Assembly (NCBI GenBank): GCA_021199335.1
Contig: JAJQIG010000050.1
Span: 1 to 61,783 of the forward strand
DNA: 61,783 nucleotides
Direction: 5' to 3'
Origin: Oscillospiraceae bacterium
GTDB lineage: Bacteria; Bacillota; Clostridia; Oscillospirales; Ruminococcaceae
Numbering within the stretch: position 1 is the first letter of the stretch; each line of letters starts with the position of its first letter. Below, one piece after another: positions 46,213 to 53,727 of the stretch. The translations under genes were made by a program, and so were the position numbers. Below the pieces are notes generated by a model, which was not told the DNA's origin, searched no databases, and was given only the letters and a program-made list of their open reading frames with translations.

Positions 46213-46503
46213 TTACTTTACGGTAACGAGAGAGCGCATAACGCCGTCCGTAATTCCGAGAACACGTTCAAATTCAGCAGGGAACTCGGGCTTAGCGTTG
46301 AATGTGTAAAGAACATAGTAGCCTTCGGATTGATCGTCAATTTCGTAAGCGAGCTTTCTCTTGCCCCATTCGTTGACGGATTCGAGAGTACCCTCCGATT
46401 CAATCATAGCCTTAAACTTATCGTTGAGAGCGTTAACTCCGTCCTCACCGTTATTCAAGCTGTAGATTACCATGGCCTCATAGGATTCGTTCAATTTTGC
46501 CAT
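46213..46503 (-). CDS. rpsF: 30S ribosomal protein S6
   Basis: 96-aa ribosomal protein that pairs with S18 on 16S rRNA. Shows KLNESYEAMVIYSL, KRKLAYEIDDQSEGYYVLYTF and the conserved helix ending FERVLGITDGVMRSLV. ATG 46503 is used because GGAGGTG lies upstream; the longer in-frame stretch upstream is untranslated. First gene of the operon, behind a near-perfect consensus promoter. Confidence 0.96.
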   Translation of the reverse strand: MAKLNESYEAMVIYSLNNGEDGVNALNDKFKAMIESEGTLESVNEWGKRKLAYEIDDQSEGYYVLYTFNAKPEFPAEFERVLGITDGVMRSLVTVK

Positions 46504-46514
46504 TTTAAATACAC

Positions 46515-46556
46515 CTCCTCTTGGATTACGCCCACACAAATAAAATACTATGGGCG
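46515..46556 (-). promoter_or_regulatory. candidate rpsF leader regulatory hairpin
   Basis: On the minus strand CGCCCA (46556-46551) pairs with TGGGCG (46534-46529) over an AT-rich loop. An outer CCTC/GAGG pairing would reach the ribosome site. It occupies the position of the S6:S18 leader motif, but I do not see that motif's conserved CCG bulge. Confidence 0.4.
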
Positions 46557-46570
46557 AGGATAACAGAATA

Positions 46571-46599
46571 ATTATACCTTTTTATTTGCATTTTGTCAA
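46571..46599 (-). promoter_or_regulatory. consensus promoter of rpsF operon
   Basis: On the minus strand: perfect TTGACA (46599-46594), 17-base spacer, perfect TATAAT (46576-46571). Confidence 0.9.
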
Positions 46600-46881
46600 G
46601 GGCTTTGGGAGATTTTTCAGAATAAAAATTAATAAAAAAGATGGACAAATTCATTAAAATTTCATAGGCATCGTTATTGCATACAGGCATACGCCGCAGT
46701 TCTGTGAAAATGAGCTGCGCTGTAATTGAAGTACGAGCAGCCCGACAGACGGCGCTAAGCTCCTCAAGAAGTTCCGATAAAGCTCTATGTAAGTGCCGAA
46801 AGGGGGGCAGGAAACACCGTCCGCCGTTATGGTACGGCTTTTGTATTCTCTATTCAACGTAAAATTACAAAGCGTTACGAC
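46600..46881. other. intergenic region with terminator-like hairpin
   Basis: About 280 bases with no gene I can support. GCCGT/ACGGC (46823-46827, 46834-46838) is followed by TTTTGTATT on the plus strand, like a terminator for an unknown plus-strand RNA. A minus-strand frame (46654-46860) encodes 60-70 residues ending in TAA but has no ribosome site. Confidence 0.35.
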
Positions 46882-46924
46882 AAAAGCCTTCGGCGGAGGA
46901 AAATCCTTTCCGAAGGCTTTTTTT
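46882..46924. terminator. bidirectional terminator
   Basis: AAAAGCCTTCGG (46882-46893) pairs with CCGAAGGCTTTT (from 46910) around a 16-base loop, followed by seven T on the plus strand. On the minus strand it follows the 56-aa gene. Confidence 0.85.
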
Positions 46925-46936
46925 ATCGTGCTTTTC

Positions 46937-47107
46937 TTATGTGAACTCATGCATAATGCTGTCCGCAAAGCGGTGGAGCGCTTCCTCATCCGTGATTTTA
47001 TCGGAATTTTTCAGAATCGCGCCCCTTACATAATCGGGAAGCGAGCCATAGAAAATCTTCGCTGTTTCGCTCGCCGAGAGAACCCTGTCAAGATTGGTTG
47101 AGGTCAT
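46937..47107 (-). CDS. 56-residue small protein
   Basis: A minus-strand gene below common ORF length limits. ATG 47107 follows AAAGGA at a nine-base spacing; 56 codons end at TAA, 13 bases before a good terminator. The product is acidic and helical (ETAKIFYGSLPDYVRGAI, then DEEALHRFADSIMHEF). The F-Y-x-S-LPDYV-x-G motif resembles short helical Clostridia proteins of unknown role. It follows the patatin gene by 63 bases on the same strand, so co-transcription is possible. Confidence 0.65.
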   Translation of the reverse strand: MTSTNLDRVLSASETAKIFYGSLPDYVRGAILKNSDKITDEEALHRFADSIMHEFT

Positions 47108-47170
47108 TACTATCATTCCTTTCGGAAAAAAATTGCTTTCGCATAGATATTTTATCCCGAAAAATGTCGG

Positions 47171-48040
47171 TTATTCCTCATACATATGGTATTCCTTGCC
47201 GATAAAGGATTTAATTTCATCCATTCTTGCCATTGCTGCATCATGCCCATCCTGCCATGCTTTACGAAGCTTGACGGTATCCTTCTCGAAGCTGTCGAGC
47301 GGCTCTTCGGGGCGGATAATCAGAGCTTTTCCCCTTCGTTCAAGCTCCTCGCAGAATTTTACCTGCTTATTGTAAATTCTATGCCTTGCAAGAAGCATTA
47401 TTTCAACCTTGGGATATTTTGCCTTTATAAGCTGACTTACGGCGACATTTCCTTTTCCGCATTTTTTTACGAACCCTTTCGGCTGCGTGAGGATAATAAC
47501 ATTCTTTGAGCAGCCGTCCTTTATTGCCTGAGAAATCGCAATCGGGCAGGCAAGACCGCCGTCATAATAGTGCGAACCGTTTATTTCAATGGCGGGGAAA
47601 AGCCCCGGTATAGCGCAGGTTGCGCGAAGAAACATAAAATCCTCGTTATCCTCAAGGGCGTCGAGAAACTCCGCCTTACCCTCCTCCGCATTGGTTACGC
47701 CGACACGGACTCTGCCCTTGTATTTATGGTACGTTTCATAATCGAACGGAATAAGCTCCTTGGGAATATCTCCGAAAACGAAATCAAGCCCGAAGCAGCT
47801 TTTGCATTTAAGAAAATTACCCGCACTGAGGTAACGCTTATCGTTTCTGTAATTTTCAAGAATATCTATATTTCTTGCGAATTGCTTTGAAACATATGAA
47901 ACTCCGTTGGAAATTCCTGCCGAAACGCCTATAACATACGGAAATTCCACACCCGCTTCGATAAATGCATCCATAACTCCTGCGGAAAAAATCCCCCTGA
48001 ACGTTCCGCCCTCAAGGACAAGTCCTACCGTATCTGACAT
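47171..48040 (-). CDS. patatin-like phospholipase
   Basis: 289-aa acyl hydrolase, probably acting on membrane lipids or acyl esters. Oxyanion motif EGGTFRGIFSAG at the start, nucleophile Ser in GVSAGISNG and the dyad aspartate in YYDGGLA. Resembles RssA/YjjU-type bacterial patatins. ATG 48040 has AAAGGAAG eight bases upstream; a much longer frame upstream (to 48934) is antisense to the C39 gene and is not coding. Confidence 0.88.
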   Translation of the reverse strand: MSDTVGLVLEGGTFRGIFSAGVMDAFIEAGVEFPYVIGVSAGISNGVSYVSKQFARNIDILENYRNDKRYLSAGNFLKCKSCFGLDFVFGDIPKELIPFDYETYHKYKGRVRVGVTNAEEGKAEFLDALEDNEDFMFLRATCAIPGLFPAIEINGSHYYDGGLACPIAISQAIKDGCSKNVIILTQPKGFVKKCGKGNVAVSQLIKAKYPKVEIMLLARHRIYNKQVKFCEELERRGKALIIRPEEPLDSFEKDTVKLRKAWQDGHDAAMARMDEIKSFIGKEYHMYEE

Positions 48041-48064
48041 ATAAATCTTCCTTTCGTAAAGGTG

Positions 48065-48093
48065 TTGCAAAAAAGTGTGTTTTATGATAAAAT
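48065..48093 (+). promoter_or_regulatory. promoter of the C39-like protease gene
   Basis: TTGCAA (48065-48070), 17 bases, TAAAAT (48088-48093) with TGA upstream (extended -10). Confidence 0.65.
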
Positions 48094-48121
48094 AAGCTTG
48101 TAAGCCTTGGGAGGTGATATA

Positions 48122-48961
48122 ATGCGCAATAAAATACTTGTTGCTGCGCTCGGAGTATGCGTGGCGGCGCTTGCAGTCTGCGTGGATTATATCTACACCG
48201 AATCGCTTTACAGTGACAGGGTTGAGGAACACGAGGTATATGAGGAGCTGAAGGTTGACCAGCATACCCTCTATAACGGCTATACGGTTGAGGAGCTTGG
48301 CAGCGGCTATGATAAGCCGAGCAGGCTTTTTAATAAGTCGGTTATAGATGTTCCCGTAATAAATCAATATCCCGAATTGCCCGTTGGATGCGAAGCTGTT
48401 TGCGGCGCGGCTCTCCTGCAATATCTTGGGTTTGAAACGGATAAAATCAGCTTCACTGACGGTTACATCGAATGGGATGAAAACTTCTATTATGATGAGG
48501 ACGATGAGCTGCATGGGCCTGACCCGAGGAAGGTATTTGCGGGCGACCCATACGAATGGGGCTACGGCTGTACTGCGGAGGTGCTTGCGGGGGCAATGAA
48601 CAGCTTTTTTGCCGAGAAAAATCCTTCCTACACTGCGCTTGCCATAGATGAAGAAATAAATTCCGCAGATATCGAAAAGCTCATTGATGAGGGCGTTCCG
48701 ATAATAGTTTGGGCAACCATAGACATGAAACCGTTCAACTACCGCAAGCCGTCCGAATGGATAATCAATGGCACGGACGATGAGGTCTACTGTTGGTACG
48801 GCAACTCGCACACGCTTGTTCTCTGCGGATATGACAGCACCTGCTATTATTTTATGGATCCGAACGATAAGGAGGAAATCGTGCCGTATATGAAAAGCAC
48901 ATTCCTTACCCGATTTGAGGAGAACGGTTTCCAAGCGGTTGTGGTTAAGATAGAAGAATAG
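48122..48961 (+). CDS. C39-like cysteine peptidase, membrane-anchored
   Basis: 279-aa exported protein: signal anchor or signal peptide (residues about 4-24), then a Peptidase_C39_2 domain. Catalytic Cys in LPVGCEAVCGAALLQYLGF, His in GNSHTLVLCGYDS and Asp in FMDPND. Similar proteins in Clostridia are predicted extracellular papain-like proteases or bacteriocin-related enzymes. ATG 48122 follows GGGAGGTGAT. It converges with the membrane gene after only three bases. Confidence 0.82.
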   Translation: MRNKILVAALGVCVAALAVCVDYIYTESLYSDRVEEHEVYEELKVDQHTLYNGYTVEELGSGYDKPSRLFNKSVIDVPVINQYPELPVGCEAVCGAALLQYLGFETDKISFTDGYIEWDENFYYDEDDELHGPDPRKVFAGDPYEWGYGCTAEVLAGAMNSFFAEKNPSYTALAIDEEINSADIEKLIDEGVPIIVWATIDMKPFNYRKPSEWIINGTDDEVYCWYGNSHTLVLCGYDSTCYYFMDPNDKEEIVPYMKSTFLTRFEENGFQAVVVKIEE

Positions 48962-48964
48962 CGG

Positions 48965-49558
48965 TCAGCCGTTGAAGATGAACGCAATCTCCCAAGCGAT
49001 GAAAATATAAGCAAGATTTATAACGATTACATAGAGAACAGCCAATCCTATTACAGCGATAGGCTGTTTTTTTGCCGAATCATCCTCGGCTTTAACGCTG
49101 CCGCCTGTGATTTTTTCATAAAAAACAGGCTCTGGCTTCGTGCGTTTAATATGTTTTTTCGGGATTTTCGGCGCTGTACCGAGAACCCATGCCATCGCCG
49201 CTATATGAAGCACGGCGGCAATTGCAATAAGATATGCCATAGTGTAGCGGAAGGCCGAGAAAAGGAAGAATATCCCTACAAGAAAAATGATATTCACTAT
49301 CAAACTTTTGGTTACGGACAGATTTGTGCGTGTAATGAGCGAAAAAATCCAGCACATCGGCATAATAAGCACTGCCGCAAGCAAAATCAGCGTAACATAA
49401 CTCCCAACGGTTGAGGAAAAGAACAGCGAATACCATTGCATCGGGAAAACAAGCCACAGGACAGCCCATAAAACCGCCACTGCGACAGCGCCAATAGCAA
49501 AAAATCCCTTTCTTTTCAGGGTGAATTTTTCATCGAATTTTTTTACGGCTTCAAACAT
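48965..49558 (-). CDS. membrane protein in the DUF4317 cluster
   Basis: 197-aa protein with about five hydrophobic helices and a basic loop (KIPKKHIKRTKPE) before the last one. No family recognised. ATG 49558 is preferred over the in-frame start at 49591, which would overlap the upstream gene, because AAGAGGA lies eight bases before it. It follows DUF4317 by 13 bases on the minus strand, so the two are co-transcribed. Confidence 0.65.
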   Translation of the reverse strand: MFEAVKKFDEKFTLKRKGFFAIGAVAVAVLWAVLWLVFPMQWYSLFFSSTVGSYVTLILLAAVLIMPMCWIFSLITRTNLSVTKSLIVNIIFLVGIFFLFSAFRYTMAYLIAIAAVLHIAAMAWVLGTAPKIPKKHIKRTKPEPVFYEKITGGSVKAEDDSAKKQPIAVIGLAVLYVIVINLAYIFIAWEIAFIFNG

Positions 49559-49571
49559 CTGATAAATCCTC

Positions 49572-50714
49572 TTAAATACTGTTTCCGACAATCCTTGTGG
49601 TTATCCCGTTAATTTGGATTGCGGGATCGTCAAGGTCGATAATAAGGCAGCGCCTGCCGTCAACAACGGTGGTGCGAACCTTGTCGGTTGCGTTTTTGCT
49701 TATATTGACGGTTATTTCGGGCGTTGAAAGGGTTGTTTTATTCTCAACAAGGTTGGTTGCGGTCAGGACTCCGTCGCCGACCTTGTTCTTATAAACGGCA
49801 GGGAGGGCTTGAAGCTTCTCATCGCTTACCCCCGAATCGGATAGAATGTTGTACATTTTTCTTCCGTCAAGAACAGGCAGCTCGGTTTCATTTTTTGAAT
49901 CAGCGACAAGCTCACGTATTTTTTCGTTAACTTGGGTTATAACCGTGTAATTAAGCTCATCGCCGACAACATCGTTAAGCACTGTTTGGAAGGTTTTTTT
50001 CTCACCTGTTGCCGACATAACAAATTCGCAGCCGAGGACGTCATTGATAAAGGAAATATTCGGCTTCTTCGGTGATTTTGTGAAGTACATAACGCTGTTG
50101 ACATCGGGCGCTCTGTCGCTGAAAACGGGGAAGAAAAATCCGTCCGTAGGCTCACGGCTTATGATAAGCTCGGTATTGGCTTTCTTTACGATTTTGTTTT
50201 CGTCACTGTCGAACATAAGCCCGTCGTCGTTTGTGTTTGCGGGGCATACAGCCGCAGTAATAAAGTTGTATTCATCTGCGGAGCTGTCAAGGTCGTCGTC
50301 GTTTTTATCCTTTGTCATAATGCTGTACGAGCAGTGACCCAGTATAATAGTATATGCGGATTCATAGGCAAGGCCGTTTATTATTCTTGCAATAAGCTTA
50401 TCCACAGCGACCTCATCGGTGAGCTTGGTTTTCATTGCGTCATATAAAATCTTCTGCGCACCGTCCTCCTCATATTCTTCATTCGGGAAAGAATATTCGA
50501 GCAGACCCTTTCCGAGGCTTCCCCTGAAAATTTTGCTGAGCGATTCCATAAAAACGGAACCCTCCTCTTCGGGGATAAGGCTATAAAGCTGATTGGTTTT
50601 ACAGCGTACATTTTTCTGTGAATCTATGTATACGGTAACAACCCTGTTAAGGGTAAAATATCCGCTTGTGTCGGTAAAATTCTTCTTAATTTCGGCAAGC
50701 TCTTTCTTGTTCAT
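49572..50714 (-). CDS. DUF4317 family protein
   Basis: 380-aa cytoplasmic protein. It starts MNKKELAEIKKNFT, typical of DUF4317, a family almost restricted to Clostridia. The middle has a FFFPVFSDRAPDVN segment and the C-terminal third a RVTTV/DGRRCLIIDLDDPA strand pattern. No catalytic motif is evident. It lies within a minus-strand group with an Imm51-like gene (30 bases upstream) and a permuted papain-fold gene. Confidence 0.8.
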   Translation of the reverse strand: MNKKELAEIKKNFTDTSGYFTLNRVVTVYIDSQKNVRCKTNQLYSLIPEEEGSVFMESLSKIFRGSLGKGLLEYSFPNEEYEEDGAQKILYDAMKTKLTDEVAVDKLIARIINGLAYESAYTIILGHCSYSIMTKDKNDDDLDSSADEYNFITAAVCPANTNDDGLMFDSDENKIVKKANTELIISREPTDGFFFPVFSDRAPDVNSVMYFTKSPKKPNISFINDVLGCEFVMSATGEKKTFQTVLNDVVGDELNYTVITQVNEKIRELVADSKNETELPVLDGRKMYNILSDSGVSDEKLQALPAVYKNKVGDGVLTATNLVENKTTLSTPEITVNISKNATDKVRTTVVDGRRCLIIDLDDPAIQINGITTRIVGNSI

Positions 50715-50744
50715 GGTTCAAAAATTCCTTTTCAATAAAATTAT

Positions 50745-51080
50745 TCAAAGTCGGTTAAAGAGAGGGTAGATAAGCTCATCATCGTCAAGCGCAGCCTTAA
50801 ATTTGACGGCAAACGCTTCAAGCAGGGTGCAGTCGTCCGCATAGATTGTGAGAATATCCGACTCCGACTCAATTTCGATATCCCCGATAAGGTCGGGCAT
50901 TTCCTCCGCAACAAACAGCTCCGCAAGGGCGTGCCACTGGGCGGCGGTGCCCGTAAAACCCTCCGCCTTGCGTGTGTCGAATATTTCCTGCTTGTAATCC
51001 TCAACGCTGTAAAGGTGGAGCGCACCGCCTATATTGTAATCAACGATAACGAACGGTTTAATCTTGTCCCTGACTGTCAT
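50745..51080 (-). CDS. Imm51-like immunity protein
   Basis: 111-aa acidic protein resembling Imm51 (immunity proteins of polymorphic toxin systems). The supporting pieces are GFTGTAAQWHALAELFV, an acidic DIEIESESDILTIYADD strand pair and LLEAFAVKFKAAL. No toxin gene is adjacent; orphan immunity proteins are common in gut Firmicutes. It lies 12 bases before the papain-like gene's end and 30 bases before DUF4317, so it is in their operon. Confidence 0.6.
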   Translation of the reverse strand: MTVRDKIKPFVIVDYNIGGALHLYSVEDYKQEIFDTRKAEGFTGTAAQWHALAELFVAEEMPDLIGDIEIESESDILTIYADDCTLLEAFAVKFKAALDDDELIYPLFNRL

Positions 51081-51092
51081 TGCAATGTCCTC

Positions 51093-51725
51093 CTAACGAA
51101 ATACGGTTGTTCTTCCGATTATTCTGAGAGCGGCTTTAAGGTTTGAGAAAAACAGATAGAGGGAAACGGACATAAAATAGTGCTTGCTTTTCGTTTTTAC
51201 GGTCATGTAGTCCGCAAGGTTGCCCTTAAAAACGGAGTAATCCTCCAAAATATCAATAAAATCATCGGGTCTGTACTGCCAGAGCTTTTCCGAGAGCGGA
51301 AAACCGACATATTTCAGTATATAGCCGGTAAATTCCGTGCAGGAGAAAGCCTTGTACGTTGAAAACCCCTTTGTCACAGGGTAGGACAGCACCGAAAGCA
51401 GGTTATACATAAATTCGGGATCCTCATAAATCTTGTGTATGATATGCCTTATATGGTGAAACTGCTTTTCCGTAACCGGAATTCTAAAGACCATAGACGG
51501 TACCTTGTATCTGTTCCCGAGGGTGAAACGGTCGAGCGTTTCCCTAACAAGCTTTCCTTTAAAAAAGGAATACTGCTGCGGCCTTGCAAAGGAGTACATT
51601 TTCGTAAGCTCCGAATCGAGCGCAACGGATGCGTGGTTATAGGTAAGTCCGCCGAAATAGCGTATGCAGCGGGCGAATCTTGTTTGGGTTGCCGTTAAAA
51701 TTATGTAAATAAATCGTTCTTCCAT
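51093..51725 (-). CDS. permuted papain-like (YiiX/C92-type) hydrolase
   Basis: 210-aa protein with the reversed catalytic order of permuted NlpC/P60 enzymes: an early His in LTYNHASVAL and a late Cys in YKAFSCTEFTGYIL. The family cuts amide or ester bonds in peptidoglycan, lipids or peptides; the substrate is unknown. ATG 51725 is chosen because AAGGAAA lies about nine bases upstream, although an open frame continues to 51911. It heads a minus-strand group with the Imm51-like and DUF4317 genes. Confidence 0.72.
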   Translation of the reverse strand: MEERFIYIILTATQTRFARCIRYFGGLTYNHASVALDSELTKMYSFARPQQYSFFKGKLVRETLDRFTLGNRYKVPSMVFRIPVTEKQFHHIRHIIHKIYEDPEFMYNLLSVLSYPVTKGFSTYKAFSCTEFTGYILKYVGFPLSEKLWQYRPDDFIDILEDYSVFKGNLADYMTVKTKSKHYFMSVSLYLFFSNLKAALRIIGRTTVFR

Positions 51726-52003
51726 AGCGCATTTTCCTTTTGGTCGGGGACGGGTGACATGAATTATGCAAATACATATTATATAGTTTAACATATTTCT
51801 CCCGAAATTGCAAGAGCAAAAAATCGGGCTAAAATGTTTATGATTAACAAAAATCGTTATTTCTTTTTGTTGAAAAAGCACTAAAATCATGTTATGTTTT
51901 GTTACTATCAATCTATGCTACAATATAAATAAGCAGGACACGAAAGGGATAAATTCGTGTAAATGAAAATTTGTAAAATTGAGAGATTAAAAGGAGAAAA
52001 CTC
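51726..52003. other. divergent intergenic region
   Basis: AT-rich 278 bases between divergent genes. On the plus strand TGCTACAAT (51915-51923) is an extended -10 for the DUF4373 gene, without a good -35. On the minus strand TTGCAA and a TATAAT-like run near 51774-51815 may start the papain gene. Confidence 0.45.
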
Positions 52004-52885
52004 ATGGCACGTCCGAAAAAAACATCATTAAACTATTTCCCGAAGGACACCGATTATTATGACGATGATAAAATTATCGACCTTCTTGACGAATACGGCC
52101 CCATGGGGCAAACGCTTTATGACGTTATAATCACTTATGTTTACAAGAACAGCTATTATCTGGAGATGTCTGCGGAAAAACTTGCTGTTTTGGTGTCTAG
52201 GATGATCGGAAACAGGTGGATTGAAAAAGAGCTTGCGTTGGAGATTATTCATTATTGCGCAGATATAGGGCTTCTTTGCAAGGATCTTCTGGAGCAGAAT
52301 GTTATAACCTCTGTCGGAATTCAGCGGCGGTATTCCGAAATTACCGCAAGGAACAGGGTCAATAGAGATAAATATTGGCTGCTTGAAGAAGGTGATTCCT
52401 TGGCTGACGGAAATTCCGCATCCGAATTATCTGTTTCCGATGCAGAAACCGAGGTTAATGCTGCAGAAACCAACGTTAATGATGCGAAAACTGAAATTAA
52501 TGCTGCAGAAACCCCCGTTTTTGATGCAAAAACGCAACAAAGTAAAGTAAATAAAAATAAAGCAAATAAAAATAAAGTAAATGCGCCGCCGACGCAAGCG
52601 CCGACTGCTCCTACCCACAACACCTACGGCAAGAATGTGCATCTTTCAAGGGAGGAGTACAATTCCCTTGTCAGGGACTACGGTGAGGTCAAAATTTACG
52701 ATTATATCAACAAAATTGACCGCTACATAGAACGAAGCGGTCAAAAGCCTTATGATAATCATAATTCCACAATAAGGGAATGGCTGGAAAAGGACGGCGT
52801 AAAGAAACAGCGTGAGCATTCCTATGACCTGCATAAGCTGCTTCAAAACGCTATCGATAACGTTCCTGTCATGGATGATTGCTGA
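52004..52885 (+). CDS. DUF4373 / DnaD-like replication-associated protein
   Basis: 293-aa protein. Residues about 1-125 match the Lin1244/Lin1753 (DUF4373) domain usually found in phage and plasmid replication proteins (ARPKKTSLNYFPKDTDYYDDDKI). A linker has five tandem seven-residue repeats (residues 146-180, of the pattern D-A-E-T-x-V-N), then a Lys/Asn-rich hinge and a DnaD-like C-terminal domain (KIYDYINKIDRYIERSG, IREWLEKDG). No phage genes are adjacent, so it may be an integrated remnant or a cellular version. ATG 52004 has AAGGAG seven bases upstream. Confidence 0.75.
   Translation: MARPKKTSLNYFPKDTDYYDDDKIIDLLDEYGPMGQTLYDVIITYVYKNSYYLEMSAEKLAVLVSRMIGNRWIEKELALEIIHYCADIGLLCKDLLEQNVITSVGIQRRYSEITARNRVNRDKYWLLEEGDSLADGNSASELSVSDAETEVNAAETNVNDAKTEINAAETPVFDAKTQQSKVNKNKANKNKVNAPPTQAPTAPTHNTYGKNVHLSREEYNSLVRDYGEVKIYDYINKIDRYIERSGQKPYDNHNSTIREWLEKDGVKKQREHSYDLHKLLQNAIDNVPVMDDC
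52439..52543 (+). repeat. five tandem 21-base coding repeats
   Basis: Five 21-base units starting at 52439, 52460, 52481, 52502 and 52523, each encoding a seven-residue unit like DAETEVN or AAETNVN. They alternate GAT-GC(A/G) and GCTGCA starts, suggesting duplication of a two-unit block. Confidence 0.85.
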
Positions 52886-52893
52886 TTGACGAA

Positions 52894-53469
52894 TCAGGGA
52901 TTATACGGGTTTGGCTTAAACAAAAGCCTTATTGTATCAACGAACCAACCTACGCCGCAAAGTCCGCCTGTACAAAGGTAAAGAATCGCCGATGGAATTT
53001 TTCCCTCATAGAATCTATGGAGTCCCAATGTACCTCCGAAAAGGCAGAGGAAAAAGGCGATCCACTTGTTCTTCATATGCGTGTTTGGAATGTAATTATT
53101 GCTGCTGCTATTGATATAGATATTCTGAGCAGGAGCGGCGGCGCCGTTTACATTTTCAACCTGACAGCCGCAATGGACGCACAAAACAGCCTGTTCGGGA
53201 ATTTTCTTTCCGCAGAACTTGCAGTATTTCATCGCTCCCGTATAGCCAGAAAGATCCTTTTCGGCTGCTTCGGCGGGGGACTGTGCGCTCGGGTAGGCGT
53301 TTGCGGTATATTTTATATTCGGGCGTTTGGGATAAAGCTCCTCGTTGTCGAAGGATTGGCTTGCCATACTCTTTTCACGCATAAGCTCAGCCGCTTGTGA
53401 GCCGGAAGGATAAAACTCCCCATCCTCACCGTAAAATCCGTCCATATTATTCCTTATATTGCCGTTCAT
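52894..53469 (-). CDS. TM2-domain protein with zinc ribbon
   Basis: 191-aa protein: a disordered N-terminus, a zinc ribbon (YCKFCGKKIPEQAVLCVHCGCQ) at about residue 82-103, then a TM2 domain with two helices (WIAFFLCLFGGTLGLHRFYEGK and GGLCGVGWFVDTIRLLF). The GGTLGLHRFY motif defines TM2. Function unknown. GGAGGGG precedes ATG 53469. The stop converges with DUF4373 within nine bases. Confidence 0.85.
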   Translation of the reverse strand: MNGNIRNNMDGFYGEDGEFYPSGSQAAELMREKSMASQSFDNEELYPKRPNIKYTANAYPSAQSPAEAAEKDLSGYTGAMKYCKFCGKKIPEQAVLCVHCGCQVENVNGAAAPAQNIYINSSSNNYIPNTHMKNKWIAFFLCLFGGTLGLHRFYEGKIPSAILYLCTGGLCGVGWFVDTIRLLFKPNPYNP

Positions 53470-53539
53470 TATACCCCTCCGTATTTACCATTAATAATAG
53501 GTGCAAGAAAAAAATAAAATTAATAAACGCAAAAAACCC

Positions 53540-53568
53540 TTGACAAATCAGGGGCAATGTTGTATAAT
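53540..53568 (+). promoter_or_regulatory. consensus promoter of rpoBC
   Basis: Perfect TTGACA (53540-53545), 17-base spacer and perfect TATAAT (53563-53568). About 150 bases of leader precede rpoB. Confidence 0.9.
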
Positions 53569-53727
53569 AATATACTGTATCATAATGCAATTCTATGCTT
53601 GTTTTACTGCTTTTTATATAGTATAACACATATCTCCAAGAATTGCAACTGTTTTTTTCCGTTCTGTCATTTCTTTTCCGACAGGGGGAGAGCAGAATGC
53701 GTGAATATAATAAGGAGGGACCCGCCT

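Noticed and set aside
46654-46989. Minus-strand 111-codon frame downstream of the 56-aa gene
   Set aside because: Starts inside the terminator and partly overlaps the 56-aa gene in another frame; composition unconvincing.
48041-48934. Upstream extension of the patatin frame
   Set aside because: Antisense to the C39-like gene; the true start at 48040 has a good ribosome site.
53569-53727. L10/L12-type autoregulatory leader before rpoB
   Set aside because: No rplJ/rplL present here and no matching structure; the leader is simple AT-rich sequence.
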